NCBI RefSeq assembly: GCF_001690495.1
Contig: NZ_LZGS01000037.1
Span: 1 to 64,000 of the forward strand
Length of the DNA: 64,000 nucleotides
Reading direction: 5' to 3'
Source: Gilliamella sp. App4-10
Lineage (GTDB): Bacteria > Pseudomonadota > Gammaproteobacteria > Enterobacterales > Orbaceae
This document shows, one piece after another, positions 40,882 through 49,710 of this stretch. Both the position numbers and the translations under genes were made by a program. A model generated the notes under the pieces. The model saw only the letters and a program-made list of their open reading frames with translations. It searched no databases and was not told the DNA's origin. The number at the start of each line of letters is the position of its first letter. Within the stretch, counting starts at the first letter, position 1.

Positions 40882-41565
40882 ATTACTCTTTCGCAGCTAC
40901 CTTTACCTTTTTCATTACCCAATAATGAAACTTTTGATAGTTTTTATGTAGGTGATAATCGATTATTGTTTGATTCATTGCAAACCTTATTAGGTCTAGA
41001 AGGATTTAATATCTTTTATATATGGTCGGCTAATGTTGCGGGTCGAACTCATCTTTTACATGCATCAAATCAAAATAAATTAGCTAGTTATATTCCCTTA
41101 AAGCAGTATTATCATCTTGTACCTGAAATTCTGCAAGGATTAGATCATTATGATTTAGTCTGTTTAGATGATATTGACGCAATAGCAGGTCATAGAGATT
41201 GGGAAGAGGCTATTTTTGATTTATTTAATCGTTTAACTGAAAAAAACGTGAGTAAATTATTGATAACATCAAGCGCACCACCTAAACAAATTTCTTTTAT
41301 ATTACCTGATTTGGTTTCTAGATTATCTTGGGGACAGGTTTATCAATTAAAAGAGCTTAGTGATGATGATAAGCTTAAAGCCTTACAATTAAGAGCACAA
41401 TTAAGCGGTTTTGAATTATCAACAGAAGTAGGGTTATTTTTATTAAAACGTGTTAACCGTGATATGCGTACGCTATTTTCTTTATTAGAAAAGTTTGAAG
41501 TAGCAACGCTTGCGCAACAACGTAAATTAACCATTCCTTTTATCAAACATATTTTGGATTTGTAA
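40882..41565 (+). CDS. hda: Hda, DnaA regulatory inactivator, probable AUU start
   Basis: Hda binds the DNA-loaded beta clamp and triggers hydrolysis of DnaA-ATP (RIDA). The AAA+ domain shows NVAGRTHLLHA, CLDDIDAIAG, LASRL-like LVSRLSWGQVYQL and RKLTIPFIKHIL. A conventional start is found only at TTG 40966, which would delete the clamp-binding QLPLPF motif and the conserved NNETFDSFYVGDN stretch. Both are encoded in frame from ATT 40882, with GAGG seven bases upstream and an in-frame TGA just before. Length 227 aa (E. coli 233). Confidence 0.92.
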   Translation: MTLSQLPLPFSLPNNETFDSFYVGDNRLLFDSLQTLLGLEGFNIFYIWSANVAGRTHLLHASNQNKLASYIPLKQYYHLVPEILQGLDHYDLVCLDDIDAIAGHRDWEEAIFDLFNRLTEKNVSKLLITSSAPPKQISFILPDLVSRLSWGQVYQLKELSDDDKLKALQLRAQLSGFELSTEVGLFLLKRVNRDMRTLFSLLEKFEVATLAQQRKLTIPFIKHILDL

Positions 41566-41566
41566 T

Positions 41567-42346
41567 ATGAGTCAAAAACCTGAAGCTATTGTTTTTTTTG
41601 ATCTAGATGGGACATTATTTAATAGCCAAATCGATGTGTTACCCAGCTCTTTTGAAGCTATAAAAAAATTAAAACAAAATAATATTACACCAATGATTGC
41701 AACGGGTCGAACACCTTGTGAAGTGGTTGATTTAATGAAAAAGACTCAAATTGAGTCGATAATTGGCATGAATGGGCAAGTTGTTTTATATCAAGGCGAA
41801 AAGGTCTTTACTAATGATATTGATAAGGGCGTTATCGATCGTTTGTATCAATACTCTAAACAGCAAACCGGTATTCCGTTGTCTTTTTATAATCACGAAA
41901 TTATGCGAGTGTCGCAAAATAGTCAACCCACTAAAAAATTTTATCATTTCCTAAAAGAACAAGTTCCGCCTGTCGATGATCAGATTTATTTAAAATCACC
42001 TATTCAGATGCTTTTATTACTTTGTGAATCAGGTGAGGCGCTTTATCGAGATATCTTCCCTGAGTTAACCTTTATTCGTAATACACCTTACTGTGTTGAT
42101 GTTTTCAATCATGGTGGTTCTAAAGGTTATGGTATTACTCAATTATTAAAAAATAAAGGTTTCACTGATGTGCCAACCTATGCTTTTGGTGATGGCATGA
42201 ATGATTTTGAAATGTTCTTAACCGTTGATCATCCTATTGCTATGGGTAATGCGGTTGATGAATTAAAAGCGCAAGCTGAGTTTGTTACAGAGACTAATGA
42301 TAATGATGGAATAGCTAAAGGGTTACAACATTTTGGATTGATTTAA
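41567..42346 (+). CDS. Cof-type HAD-IIB phosphatase
   Basis: A 259-aa haloacid dehalogenase-superfamily hydrolase. The nucleophile motif FFDLDGTLFNS is at about residues 10-20, motif II ATGRTP near 45, motif III Lys in GGSKGYGI near 184 and motif IV FGDGMNDFEMF near 207. The large inserted cap of the IIB class lies between motifs II and III. Members dephosphorylate sugar phosphates, FMN or PLP; the substrate is not predictable here. It starts two bases after the hda stop and is probably cotranscribed. Confidence 0.85.
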   Translation: MSQKPEAIVFFDLDGTLFNSQIDVLPSSFEAIKKLKQNNITPMIATGRTPCEVVDLMKKTQIESIIGMNGQVVLYQGEKVFTNDIDKGVIDRLYQYSKQQTGIPLSFYNHEIMRVSQNSQPTKKFYHFLKEQVPPVDDQIYLKSPIQMLLLLCESGEALYRDIFPELTFIRNTPYCVDVFNHGGSKGYGITQLLKNKGFTDVPTYAFGDGMNDFEMFLTVDHPIAMGNAVDELKAQAEFVTETNDNDGIAKGLQHFGLI

Positions 42347-42370
42347 TCAAAAATTGTCTGTATTTTTAGT

Positions 42371-43480
42371 TTATTGATAATAAACTCCTAAACAAACAGC
42401 TTGACTTGCGCCTGTTACCTCTGGAATGTTTGATGGAATATTATTGATTCGACAATAAGCAAGCCAAGCAAAGGCTATTGCCTCCATATCGTCTCCACTT
42501 ATACCTTTTGTATCGGTCGTTAATACGGCCCATGAGGGTAATAAAGCCGATAATCTTTGCATAATTAGTGGATTTTTAGCACCTCCACCACAAACTAAAA
42601 GCTCACAAGGTAATGTGCTTACTATAGGTAATTTATTCATTTCATTGGCAATGGATAAAGCGGTAAATTCAACGAGTGTTGCTTGAATATCTTGTGCTTT
42701 TAAATGTGTTCCAGCTAATTTTTTATAGAGCCAGGATAAGTTAAATAGTTCTCGTCCTGTACTTTTGGGAGCGGGTATTTGAAAATAGTCTTCTTGATAT
42801 AAAAGATTTAATAAGTCTTGGTTTATTTTACCGGTTTTTGCCCATAATCCGCCCTTATCATAGTTTTTACCTAAGTGCTCTTTTATCCAACCATCCAGTA
42901 ATACATTACCTGGACCAGTATCATAACCTAGGATGGTTTGATTGGGTATTAATACCGAAATGTTACTCATACCGCCGATATTTAGTACCACGCGATTTAT
43001 TTGTGGATCTTGTAGCACTGCTTTGTGAAAAGCAGGAACAAGAGGCGCACCTTGTCCACCATAAGCCATATCTTTACGACGAAAATCAGCAATAGTGGTT
43101 ATACCTGTTTTTGCGGCAATGATATTGGCATCACCAATTTGTAAGGTAAAAGGATTATCACCATTTGGTGAATGGTAAATTGTTTGTCCGTGACAGCCAA
43201 TAGCTTTAATTTTTTGTTTATCAATATGATTTTCTTTTAAAAAATTATTTATACTATCAGCAAACAGTTTGCCAATTAGGTGATCTATCTCACCTAAATT
43301 CTGTAATGTGGTTTGTTGGGTTTCACATAATTTTAGTAAATGCTGTTTTAAATCGGCGGGCATTGGATAGCAGTTGCTAGCTATTGATGATATGACATTT
43401 TTTGCGGTAATATTCACTAAAGCAATATCAACTCCATCCATGCTAGTACCTGACATCACACCAATATATAAATTTTGCAT
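42371..43480 (-). CDS. anmK: Anhydro-N-acetylmuramic acid kinase
   Basis: AnmK opens and phosphorylates anhydroMurNAc from cell-wall turnover to MurNAc-6-phosphate. N-terminal GVMSGTSMDGVD (about residues 7-18), the DFRRKDMAYGGQGAPLVP signature and VLNIGGMSNIS are all present. The 369 aa is exactly the E. coli length. It lies four bases after tsaC, and its end is a perfect 8-bp hairpin (42368-42386) shared with the convergent HAD gene. Confidence 0.97.
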   Translation of the reverse strand: MQNLYIGVMSGTSMDGVDIALVNITAKNVISSIASNCYPMPADLKQHLLKLCETQQTTLQNLGEIDHLIGKLFADSINNFLKENHIDKQKIKAIGCHGQTIYHSPNGDNPFTLQIGDANIIAAKTGITTIADFRRKDMAYGGQGAPLVPAFHKAVLQDPQINRVVLNIGGMSNISVLIPNQTILGYDTGPGNVLLDGWIKEHLGKNYDKGGLWAKTGKINQDLLNLLYQEDYFQIPAPKSTGRELFNLSWLYKKLAGTHLKAQDIQATLVEFTALSIANEMNKLPIVSTLPCELLVCGGGAKNPLIMQRLSALLPSWAVLTTDTKGISGDDMEAIAFAWLAYCRINNIPSNIPEVTGASQAVCLGVYYQ

Positions 43481-43484
43481 AAAG

Positions 43485-44048
43485 TTACCCTTGCCGAATT
43501 ATTTGGCCCGTTTTGATGTCTTTTATTTTCGATGGTTGTGATCGATGACCTGTTACACCATCTAAAATAGGAAATTCTTGACCAAACTGTTTGGCGACTT
43601 CGATGGCTGTTTTGCAAGGATTATGAGCAGAAAGATTAGCACTGGTTGACACTATCGGTTTGCCATAAAGATCACAAAGCTTACAAACTAAAGGATGATT
43701 GGTGACGCGTACTGCAATGGAATCAAATTTTCCAGTCAAAAAATAAGGCGTATTTTTATTTTTAGGAAAAACCCAAGTAACAGGTCCAGGCCAGTTAGTA
43801 AGCGCTAACTGTTTTTGCTCGTTAGTGATGGCTGATTCATCTATATAGGGAATTAGTTGTAGGTAATGGCTGGCAATTAAAATCAAGCCTTTATCTATTG
43901 ATCGTTGTTTTAGTTGTAACAACTTTAATACGGCTGATTCGCAATCTGGATCACACCCTAGACCGAAAACGGCTTCAGTTGGGTAAGCGATCACTTCACC
44001 ATTTTTTAAGCAATTATTAATTTCGGAGAGTGTTAATAAATTAGCCAT
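43485..44048 (-). CDS. tsaC: Threonylcarbamoyl-AMP synthase
   Basis: TsaC makes threonylcarbamoyl-AMP from threonine, bicarbonate and ATP, the first step of t6A37 tRNA modification (TsaE is encoded at 13155). YrdC-fold motifs: [30 protein letters not shown] and [13 protein letters not shown] start at MANLLT (187 aa; E. coli 190), the homology-supported start, though no Shine-Dalgarno is visible; the frame extends to ATG 44120 with 24 unconserved residues and an AAAGG upstream, so the longer form cannot be excluded. Confidence 0.92.
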   Translation of the reverse strand: MANLLTLSEINNCLKNGEVIAYPTEAVFGLGCDPDCESAVLKLLQLKQRSIDKGLILIASHYLQLIPYIDESAITNEQKQLALTNWPGPVTWVFPKNKNTPYFLTGKFDSIAVRVTNHPLVCKLCDLYGKPIVSTSANLSAHNPCKTAIEVAKQFGQEFPILDGVTGHRSQPSKIKDIKTGQIIRQG

Positions 44049-44213
44049 TAAATTTGAATACGAGCTGAGTACAATTGAGATGTATATTAAACCTAGGTTT
44101 TTGGTTTTGCAAATCCGCATGACTCACGCCTTTAAATGATGATAGTCAAAAAAGGGACAAAGCTTTCCTCTAATTAATGGCATAATACTTTTTATTAATT
44201 TTCACCACATTAT

Positions 44214-45794
44214 TTACTTCAGTAAAGTGCTCATTTCCTCTCTAACTTGAGGTACGGTTAAACCCACAATGATTTGTAATGACTGTCCTTGGTATACAAC
44301 ATTTATTGCGCCATGGTTTTGGAAATAATCTACTTCCTGAACTAATTCGGGTTTATCTACTTGAATACGTAAACGGGTCGCACAATTAGTTAATTGTTTA
44401 ATATTTCCTTTACCGCCTAATCCTTCAATAAAGGCAATGGCTTGTTGTGTTACACTATCAATAGTGACAGAGTCTGTCTTAGATTTATTGACTCTTTGGT
44501 TTTTATTTTTTTTATAATCCGATTTAGTAAATAGTTTAATATTTTTATCTGAGCGCCCAGGAGTCATAAGATTGAATCTAAGAATTAAAAACTTAAACAC
44601 AAAGAAATAAATTACAGTAAAAGTTAAACCGATAGCTATTTGAATGGCATAAACCTCCCAATGATTTGCACCAAGTGGTAACCAATTTTGAAAGATAAAA
44701 TCAATAATGCCTAAGTAGAAATTTCCCGATATACCAAACATATACATGATTGTGGACATTGATGCAGCCAAAAATGCGTGAACAACAAATAACATAGGAG
44801 CGATAAAGATAAAAGTAAATTCAATTGGTTCAGTAATCCCTGTCAAAATAGCGGTAATTGTTGCGCCAATTAACAATCCAGATACCATTTTTTTATTTTC
44901 TGGTTTTGCTGTTGCGTAAATAGCCATTGAAATACCAGCACAACCAAATACTTTCCCCATCCCGATTAACATAAATCCACCCTGAGGGAATAATTCATTT
45001 AATGTTTTTGTGCTAGTAGCAAATTCAGAAATATGAGAAATCCAATAATTAACTGTTCCGCCATCAGTGACAATGGGACCAAAATAAATTGGTCCATAAA
45101 TAAAGTGATGTAATCCTGTAGGAATTAAAATGCGTTCTAAAAATGTAAATAGCCATACTCCAATCACACCTGAATTTAAAATGAAACTCTGTAAAGTTTG
45201 AATTCCGTTTTGAATTGGAGGCCAAATTAATACCGTCAATATAGCTAATATAAGCATTAAAGGAAAACAGATAATAACGATTAAGGGAGTACCCGTAAAT
45301 ACATTTACCCATTCTGGTAAACGTAAATCAAAATAGCGATTATGAATCCAAACGGTAAAAGCTGCAGTTATAATAGAGCCAACAATTGAAGTATCTAATG
45401 TTAATACACCCCCAATTTGAGTTAATCCTGTTTGCCCAACTTGGTAATTGATTTCAAGTTGTTCACTCCAAATATCAAGAATCCCTCCAATAAAATAGTT
45501 AAATGTTAAATAAGAGATAAAAGCAGCTAAGACGGCTCGACCAGATGCCCTTTTTGCTAATGCAATCGGTAAGCCAAGAGCAAACAGCATAGGCATATTT
45601 TGAAATAAAACCAGCGATGCTTTTTGGAATACATTAACAATTTTGACATAAATAGACCCTTCTATGGCAAAGGGGAATAAATGAGGATTCAGTAAAACAA
45701 CAGTCAATCCCAATAAAATACCAGCAGCAGGAAAGAGTAAAACAGGAACAAACATTGCTGCCCCAAAACGTTGAATTGTGTTTCTCATATACAT
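44214..45794 (-). CDS. PTS IIBC component, alpha-glucoside (GlvC/AglA/MalX type)
   Basis: A membrane permease that imports and phosphorylates an alpha-glucoside. The IIC domain (about residues 1-410, roughly ten helices) contains ERILIPTGLHHFIYGP and GITEPIEFTFIFIAP. The C-terminal IIB domain carries the phosphorylated Cys in TNCATRLRIQV. There is no IIA domain, so a glucose-type IIA (Crr) elsewhere must supply phosphate. It follows the GH4 gene, which would cleave the imported phospho-sugar. An ATG at 45788 has better spacing from AAGG than the one at 45794. Confidence 0.9.
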   Translation of the reverse strand: MYMRNTIQRFGAAMFVPVLLFPAAGILLGLTVVLLNPHLFPFAIEGSIYVKIVNVFQKASLVLFQNMPMLFALGLPIALAKRASGRAVLAAFISYLTFNYFIGGILDIWSEQLEINYQVGQTGLTQIGGVLTLDTSIVGSIITAAFTVWIHNRYFDLRLPEWVNVFTGTPLIVIICFPLMLILAILTVLIWPPIQNGIQTLQSFILNSGVIGVWLFTFLERILIPTGLHHFIYGPIYFGPIVTDGGTVNYWISHISEFATSTKTLNELFPQGGFMLIGMGKVFGCAGISMAIYATAKPENKKMVSGLLIGATITAILTGITEPIEFTFIFIAPMLFVVHAFLAASMSTIMYMFGISGNFYLGIIDFIFQNWLPLGANHWEVYAIQIAIGLTFTVIYFFVFKFLILRFNLMTPGRSDKNIKLFTKSDYKKNKNQRVNKSKTDSVTIDSVTQQAIAFIEGLGGKGNIKQLTNCATRLRIQVDKPELVQEVDYFQNHGAINVVYQGQSLQIIVGLTVPQVREEMSTLLK

Positions 45795-45908
45795 TAACCT
45801 TTTATTAATATATTGACTTCATTATTTTAAAATAGTCATACGCATATTTATGAATATCACTAAGCATTAATCGAAACTTTAGTATTATTCATTATTGATA
45901 TAAAAGTA

Positions 45909-47237
45909 TTATTTAAAAAACTGAGGCAAATAATCTTTATTTTCGTTCAATATTTCTTCAACGATTGCTTTTGCTTTAGGGACATTAACAACCGTTCTAT
46001 TTAGTGTTAATGCATTGATTAATTTTTGTTTAGAGCCTTCGTACCAGGCATCAACAACTAATTTTTCATAACCTAATTGGATTTCAATCATCGCTTTTTG
46101 GAATGTTGGGATCTTACCAATAGCAAAAGCTTTAGGACCATCAGAGGTTAACATACATGGTACTTCAACCATTGCATCATCTTGTATGTTACTAATAACG
46201 CCTTTATTTGGGACAATCACAAGATAAATATCTCCTTTGTTATAGGCTAGCGATGCTGCAACTCGAATCATATAACGACCATGAATATCATCATGGATTT
46301 CTTCACCAGCAATGGAGCTTTTTTCAATAATACGTTTACACATTTCAAATACATTTTTTTCACGACCATTGATAACTTGACGCGCGCGAGTATTATTAAT
46401 ATCTTCTTTACTCACCATTTTTTCTGGATATAAATAGTATTGTAAATAAGTATTTGGTAAAAATTCAGGGTTATCTCTTAACATGGTTTCCATGTTTTTA
46501 AACGTTGCTTGCCACGAAGGATCATTAGCTATAATTGAGTCAACAGCTTTAATACCATCTTTTAAGATAATATTTTTAATTCGTTGGGTTAAATCTTCGC
46601 CTTGTTTATTTTTAACTTTTGTAAACCAACCATAATGATTTAACCCAAAGTATTCTGGTACAAAATCCCAAATCTCACAGTTAAGTAATTTTGCATAACT
46701 TACCATGATTGCTGCAGGCATATCACAAATGTTTAAGATTCGATTATCGTCAGGAAATTCTCGGTTTAAGGCTTCGGCAACAAGCGCTGCTGGATTGGTA
46801 TAGTTTAAAATCCAAGCATTCTTTTGATATGAACGAATTTCACGTATAAGTTCAATCATATCCCCAATTGAACGCAATCCATAAGCCATGCCGCCTGCAC
46901 CACAAGTTTCTTGACCTACACAGTGATAAGACAATGGGATTTGTTCATCACGTTCACGCATTTTTAAACCACCTGAACGAATTTGCATAAAAAAGAAATC
47001 AGAGTTTTCAAAAGCGACTTTTTTATCTGTTGTATAAGTAAACTCTTCAATTTCTGGATAGAGTTCTTTAAACATGATTTCAGTTGCTTTTGCATTTAAC
47101 TCTTGGCGAGCTGCATCAATATCATAAAAAACAACTCTTCTTAATGGAAAGTTCTCTTTTTCTGTTACAAGACTTCTCATAATACCTAAGGTATAAGTAC
47201 TACCAGCACCAACAACAGTTAAATTAATCTTTTTCAT
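45909..47237 (-). CDS. 6-phospho-alpha-glucosidase (GH4)
   Basis: A GH4 enzyme using NAD and a divalent metal to hydrolyse phosphorylated alpha-glucosides such as maltose-6-phosphate or sucrose isomer phosphates. VVGAGSTYT (residues 8-16) binds NAD; metal ligands are the Cys in NICDMPAA and His in FGLNHYGWF. Length 442 aa is typical of GlvA/AglB. AGGGA precedes the ATG. It is first in the operon with the PTS IIBC and divergent from a GntR-family regulator. Confidence 0.92.
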   Translation of the reverse strand: MKKINLTVVGAGSTYTLGIMRSLVTEKENFPLRRVVFYDIDAARQELNAKATEIMFKELYPEIEEFTYTTDKKVAFENSDFFFMQIRSGGLKMRERDEQIPLSYHCVGQETCGAGGMAYGLRSIGDMIELIREIRSYQKNAWILNYTNPAALVAEALNREFPDDNRILNICDMPAAIMVSYAKLLNCEIWDFVPEYFGLNHYGWFTKVKNKQGEDLTQRIKNIILKDGIKAVDSIIANDPSWQATFKNMETMLRDNPEFLPNTYLQYYLYPEKMVSKEDINNTRARQVINGREKNVFEMCKRIIEKSSIAGEEIHDDIHGRYMIRVAASLAYNKGDIYLVIVPNKGVISNIQDDAMVEVPCMLTSDGPKAFAIGKIPTFQKAMIEIQLGYEKLVVDAWYEGSKQKLINALTLNRTVVNVPKAKAIVEEILNENKDYLPQFFK

Positions 47238-47316
47238 AGCATGTTCCCTAAATTGTACTTGTTAAATAAAAATTTAGTTAAAACATGTTATCAATAAGTT
47301 TTATTTATAATAATAC

Positions 47317-47327
47317 TTATTTAATAC
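47317..47327. promoter_or_regulatory. Candidate GntR operator, left
   Basis: On the reverse strand GTATTAAATAA, the same 11 bases as found on the plus strand at 47371-47381. The two copies face each other across the CRP site. Confidence 0.5.
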
Positions 47328-47330
47328 AAA

Positions 47331-47346
47331 TGTGAAAAGGATCACA
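47331..47346. promoter_or_regulatory. CRP-cAMP binding site
   Basis: TGTGAAAAGGATCACA fits TGTGA-N6-TCACA at all ten positions. It is located between the divergent GH4/PTS operon and the GntR gene. Confidence 0.82.
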
Positions 47347-47370
47347 AAAATTTTTTGTTGTTAGTAAAAT

Positions 47371-47384
47371 GTATTAAATAATAC
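47371..47384. promoter_or_regulatory. Candidate GntR operator, right
   Basis: GTATTAAATAATAC has perfect 6-bp arms around AA, the size and AT-rich symmetry expected for HutC-type GntR dimers. It probably serves the adjacent regulator. Confidence 0.55.
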
Positions 47385-47486
47385 GCTCTACTATTTTGAT
47401 AATTGATTAATAATAAATTTTTCATTTGATGCTATTTTAATTATTCAATGTTAATATAATGAAAATTTGATATGTAGGATATTGCC

Positions 47487-48203
47487 GTGAGTAAACCACT
47501 ATACCGACAAATTGCTGAAACTATTGAAAAAAAAATTCGTTCTGGCGAATTAAATGTTGAAGATGTACTACCAACAGAACATTCTTTACAAGATATATAT
47601 AATGTGAGTCGTGTCACGGTTCGTAAAGCCCTTGAATTGCTTGAAAAACAGGGATTATTAGAGAGAATCAAAGGCAGCGGTACTTATGTAAAATGTAATT
47701 CTGACAAACATGATGCCTTTCAATTAAAAGGATTTGACGAAAATATTACCTCACAAGGACGAATTTCAGGTACAAAAGTAATACATTTTCAGTTAGAGCA
47801 AGCACAACCCGTTATTGCAGATAATCTAAAAATTGGAATTGGCACGCAGGTATATTCTATAGTACGTATTAGAACAATTGATGATGAACCTGAAATTTTA
47901 GAACAAAGTTATATGCCATTATCACTATTTACTGATCTTAGTGTTAAAGTAATGCAGACATCAAAATATCACTATATTGAAAAACAAAAAGGTTATCAGA
48001 TATCCCATAGCAAGCAAGACTTAAAGCCCGTTTTAGCTACTAGCATTGTTGCTAAGCATTTAAATATCGAAACAAACTATCCTGTACTACGCCTACGTTC
48101 GACCAGTGAATTAGTTAGTGGGGAAATATTTGAATACAGTATTCAATATTTAAGGGGTTTCCAATATCGGTTTGAATATATTGCACGCAGAGGTTTGGAA
48201 TGA
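47487..48203 (+). CDS. GntR/HutC-family transcriptional regulator of the alpha-glucoside operon
   Basis: A 238-aa regulator. The N-terminal winged helix-turn-helix includes LPTEHSLQDIYNVSRVTVRKALELL (split here as about residues 28-52), followed by a UTRA ligand-binding domain (from about 75) of the HutC/TreR kind that usually senses a sugar phosphate. Start GTG with TAGGA seven bases upstream. Divergent position suggests it controls the GH4-PTS operon and itself through the flanking GTATTAAATAA sites. Confidence 0.88.
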   Translation: MSKPLYRQIAETIEKKIRSGELNVEDVLPTEHSLQDIYNVSRVTVRKALELLEKQGLLERIKGSGTYVKCNSDKHDAFQLKGFDENITSQGRISGTKVIHFQLEQAQPVIADNLKIGIGTQVYSIVRIRTIDDEPEILEQSYMPLSLFTDLSVKVMQTSKYHYIEKQKGYQISHSKQDLKPVLATSIVAKHLNIETNYPVLRLRSTSELVSGEIFEYSIQYLRGFQYRFEYIARRGLE

Positions 48204-48580
48204 ACGTCAATTTTAACAATACACAATTTAATTTGTATTTATAATAAACGGATAAATACTACATTAGACTTCCAGTCTAAGTAAAAACATTTTTTATAAA
48301 TACTGTTTTAACCGTTTTAAATGCACCAATCTAGCAGCATATTGTCATAAAAGTATTTTTTATGACTCAACAACACGAGCTAAAGGTTACATTCAACGTT
48401 TTGATGATTAAATGTTTTTAATTATGCTCATGACTAATATCTCTTTTTTGATAGAAATTAACATGACTATTTAACAGATACTACTTTTTTGTCCGTAACA
48501 TTGCTTTCTATTCGCATTACACTCGGAATTATTGCATAATACAGGGCGTTTAAACTACCGAAATCAAGTTAGGAATAATT
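48204..48580. other. 377-bp gap before ubiU
   Basis: No gene seen. It holds an FNR-like site at 48448-48461 and a possible -10 (GATACT 48477-48482) for ubiU. The first 200 bp show only AT-rich sequence with no clear terminator for the GntR gene. Confidence 0.5.
48448..48461 (+). promoter_or_regulatory. FNR-box-like site upstream of ubiUV
   Basis: TTGATAGAAATTAA matches TTGAT-N4-ATCAA at nine of ten positions, and lies about 120 bp before ubiU. Anaerobic induction would suit the O2-independent role of UbiUV. Confidence 0.45.
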
Positions 48581-49576
48581 ATGGAACTCCTTTGTCCAGC
48601 AGGATCTTTACCATCACTAAAAGTGGCCATTGATAATGGCGCTGATGCTGTTTATATTGGTTTAAAAGATGATACCAATGCCCGTCATTTTGCTGGTTTA
48701 AATTTTAATGAGAAGCGATTGATTGAAGCATCTGATTATGTACATAAACGTGGCAAAAAGTTACATATTGCCATTAATACTTTTGCCCACCCAGAAAATT
48801 TTCAGCGTTGGCAATATGCGGTTGATACTGCAGCCAATATTGGTGCTGATGCGTTAATTATTGCCGATCTGGCTATGCTTGATTATGCCGCTGAAAAATA
48901 TACTAATCTTGAGCGTCATGTTTCTGTGCAAGCGTCATCGACCAATGAAGAGTCGATTAAGTTTTACTATAATAATTTTCAGGTACATCGCATAGTGTTA
49001 CCGCGTGTACTTTCGATACATCAAGTCAAACAACTATCACAAGTTTCCCCTGTTCCACTTGAAGTGTTTGCTTTTGGTAGCCTGTGCATTATGGCGGAAG
49101 GTCGCTGCTATTTGTCATCTTATTTAACCGGTGAATCGCCTAATACTGTTGGGGCTTGTTCGCCAGCTAAATTTGTCCGTTGGGAAGAGACCGAAAAAGG
49201 CCTTGAGTCACGATTGAATAATGTGTTAATTGATTGCCATAAAAAAGGCGAAAATGCAGGTTATCCAACCCTATGTAAAGGGCGTTATTTTGTTGGTGAC
49301 GCGCTTTATCATCCAATCGAGGAACCAACCAGCCTAAATACCATTGAGCTATTACCTGAACTGTTTGCTGCTAATATTGCCTCGGTTAAAATTGAAGGGC
49401 GTCAACGTAGCCCTGCTTATGTCGAGCAAGTGACTAAAGTATGGCGACAAGCTATCGATCGCTATAAAGCTAATCCGCAATCATACCAAGCAGAAAAAAG
49501 TTGGATGGATATGCTTGGTTCAGTATCAGAAGGAACACAAACAACATTAGGTGCTTATCACCGTAAATGGCAATAG
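48581..49576 (+). CDS. ubiU: UbiU, O2-independent ubiquinone hydroxylation protein (U32 family)
   Basis: UbiU with UbiV hydroxylates the ubiquinone ring without oxygen, using prephenate as donor. The 331-aa length equals E. coli YhbU. Iron-sulfur cysteines are apparent in FGSLCIMAEGRCYLSS, GACSPAK and TLCKGRY; the start MELLCPAGSLPSLKVAIDNG is typical of peptidase-U32 folds. AGGA precedes the ATG. ubiV follows 134 bp later, further away than in E. coli. Confidence 0.94.
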   Translation: MELLCPAGSLPSLKVAIDNGADAVYIGLKDDTNARHFAGLNFNEKRLIEASDYVHKRGKKLHIAINTFAHPENFQRWQYAVDTAANIGADALIIADLAMLDYAAEKYTNLERHVSVQASSTNEESIKFYYNNFQVHRIVLPRVLSIHQVKQLSQVSPVPLEVFAFGSLCIMAEGRCYLSSYLTGESPNTVGACSPAKFVRWEETEKGLESRLNNVLIDCHKKGENAGYPTLCKGRYFVGDALYHPIEEPTSLNTIELLPELFAANIASVKIEGRQRSPAYVEQVTKVWRQAIDRYKANPQSYQAEKSWMDMLGSVSEGTQTTLGAYHRKWQ

Positions 49577-49585
49577 GGTAACATT

Positions 49586-49603
49586 AATTATCGAAAGATA
49601 ATT
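49586..49603. repeat. GAAA-loop hairpin between ubiU and ubiV
   Basis: AATTATC, GAAA, GATAATT: a 7-bp stem closed by a GNRA tetraloop, with no T-run. A possible processing or mRNA-stability element in the spacer. Confidence 0.4.
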
Positions 49604-49710
49604 CTTAAAAGGACATGCTTTAGTCTTTTCTCAATTTTGCCTATGCAATGAACCAGTAGCGTCAGCTTTAATTAGTGAGTAAATCTAACATAAATATAGT
49701 GAGCAAAACT

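Noticed and set aside
42368-42386. AGTTTATT-GAT-AATAAACT hairpin as a bidirectional terminator
   Set aside because: The stem is all but A/T and no T-run follows on either strand, so a terminator call is not supported.
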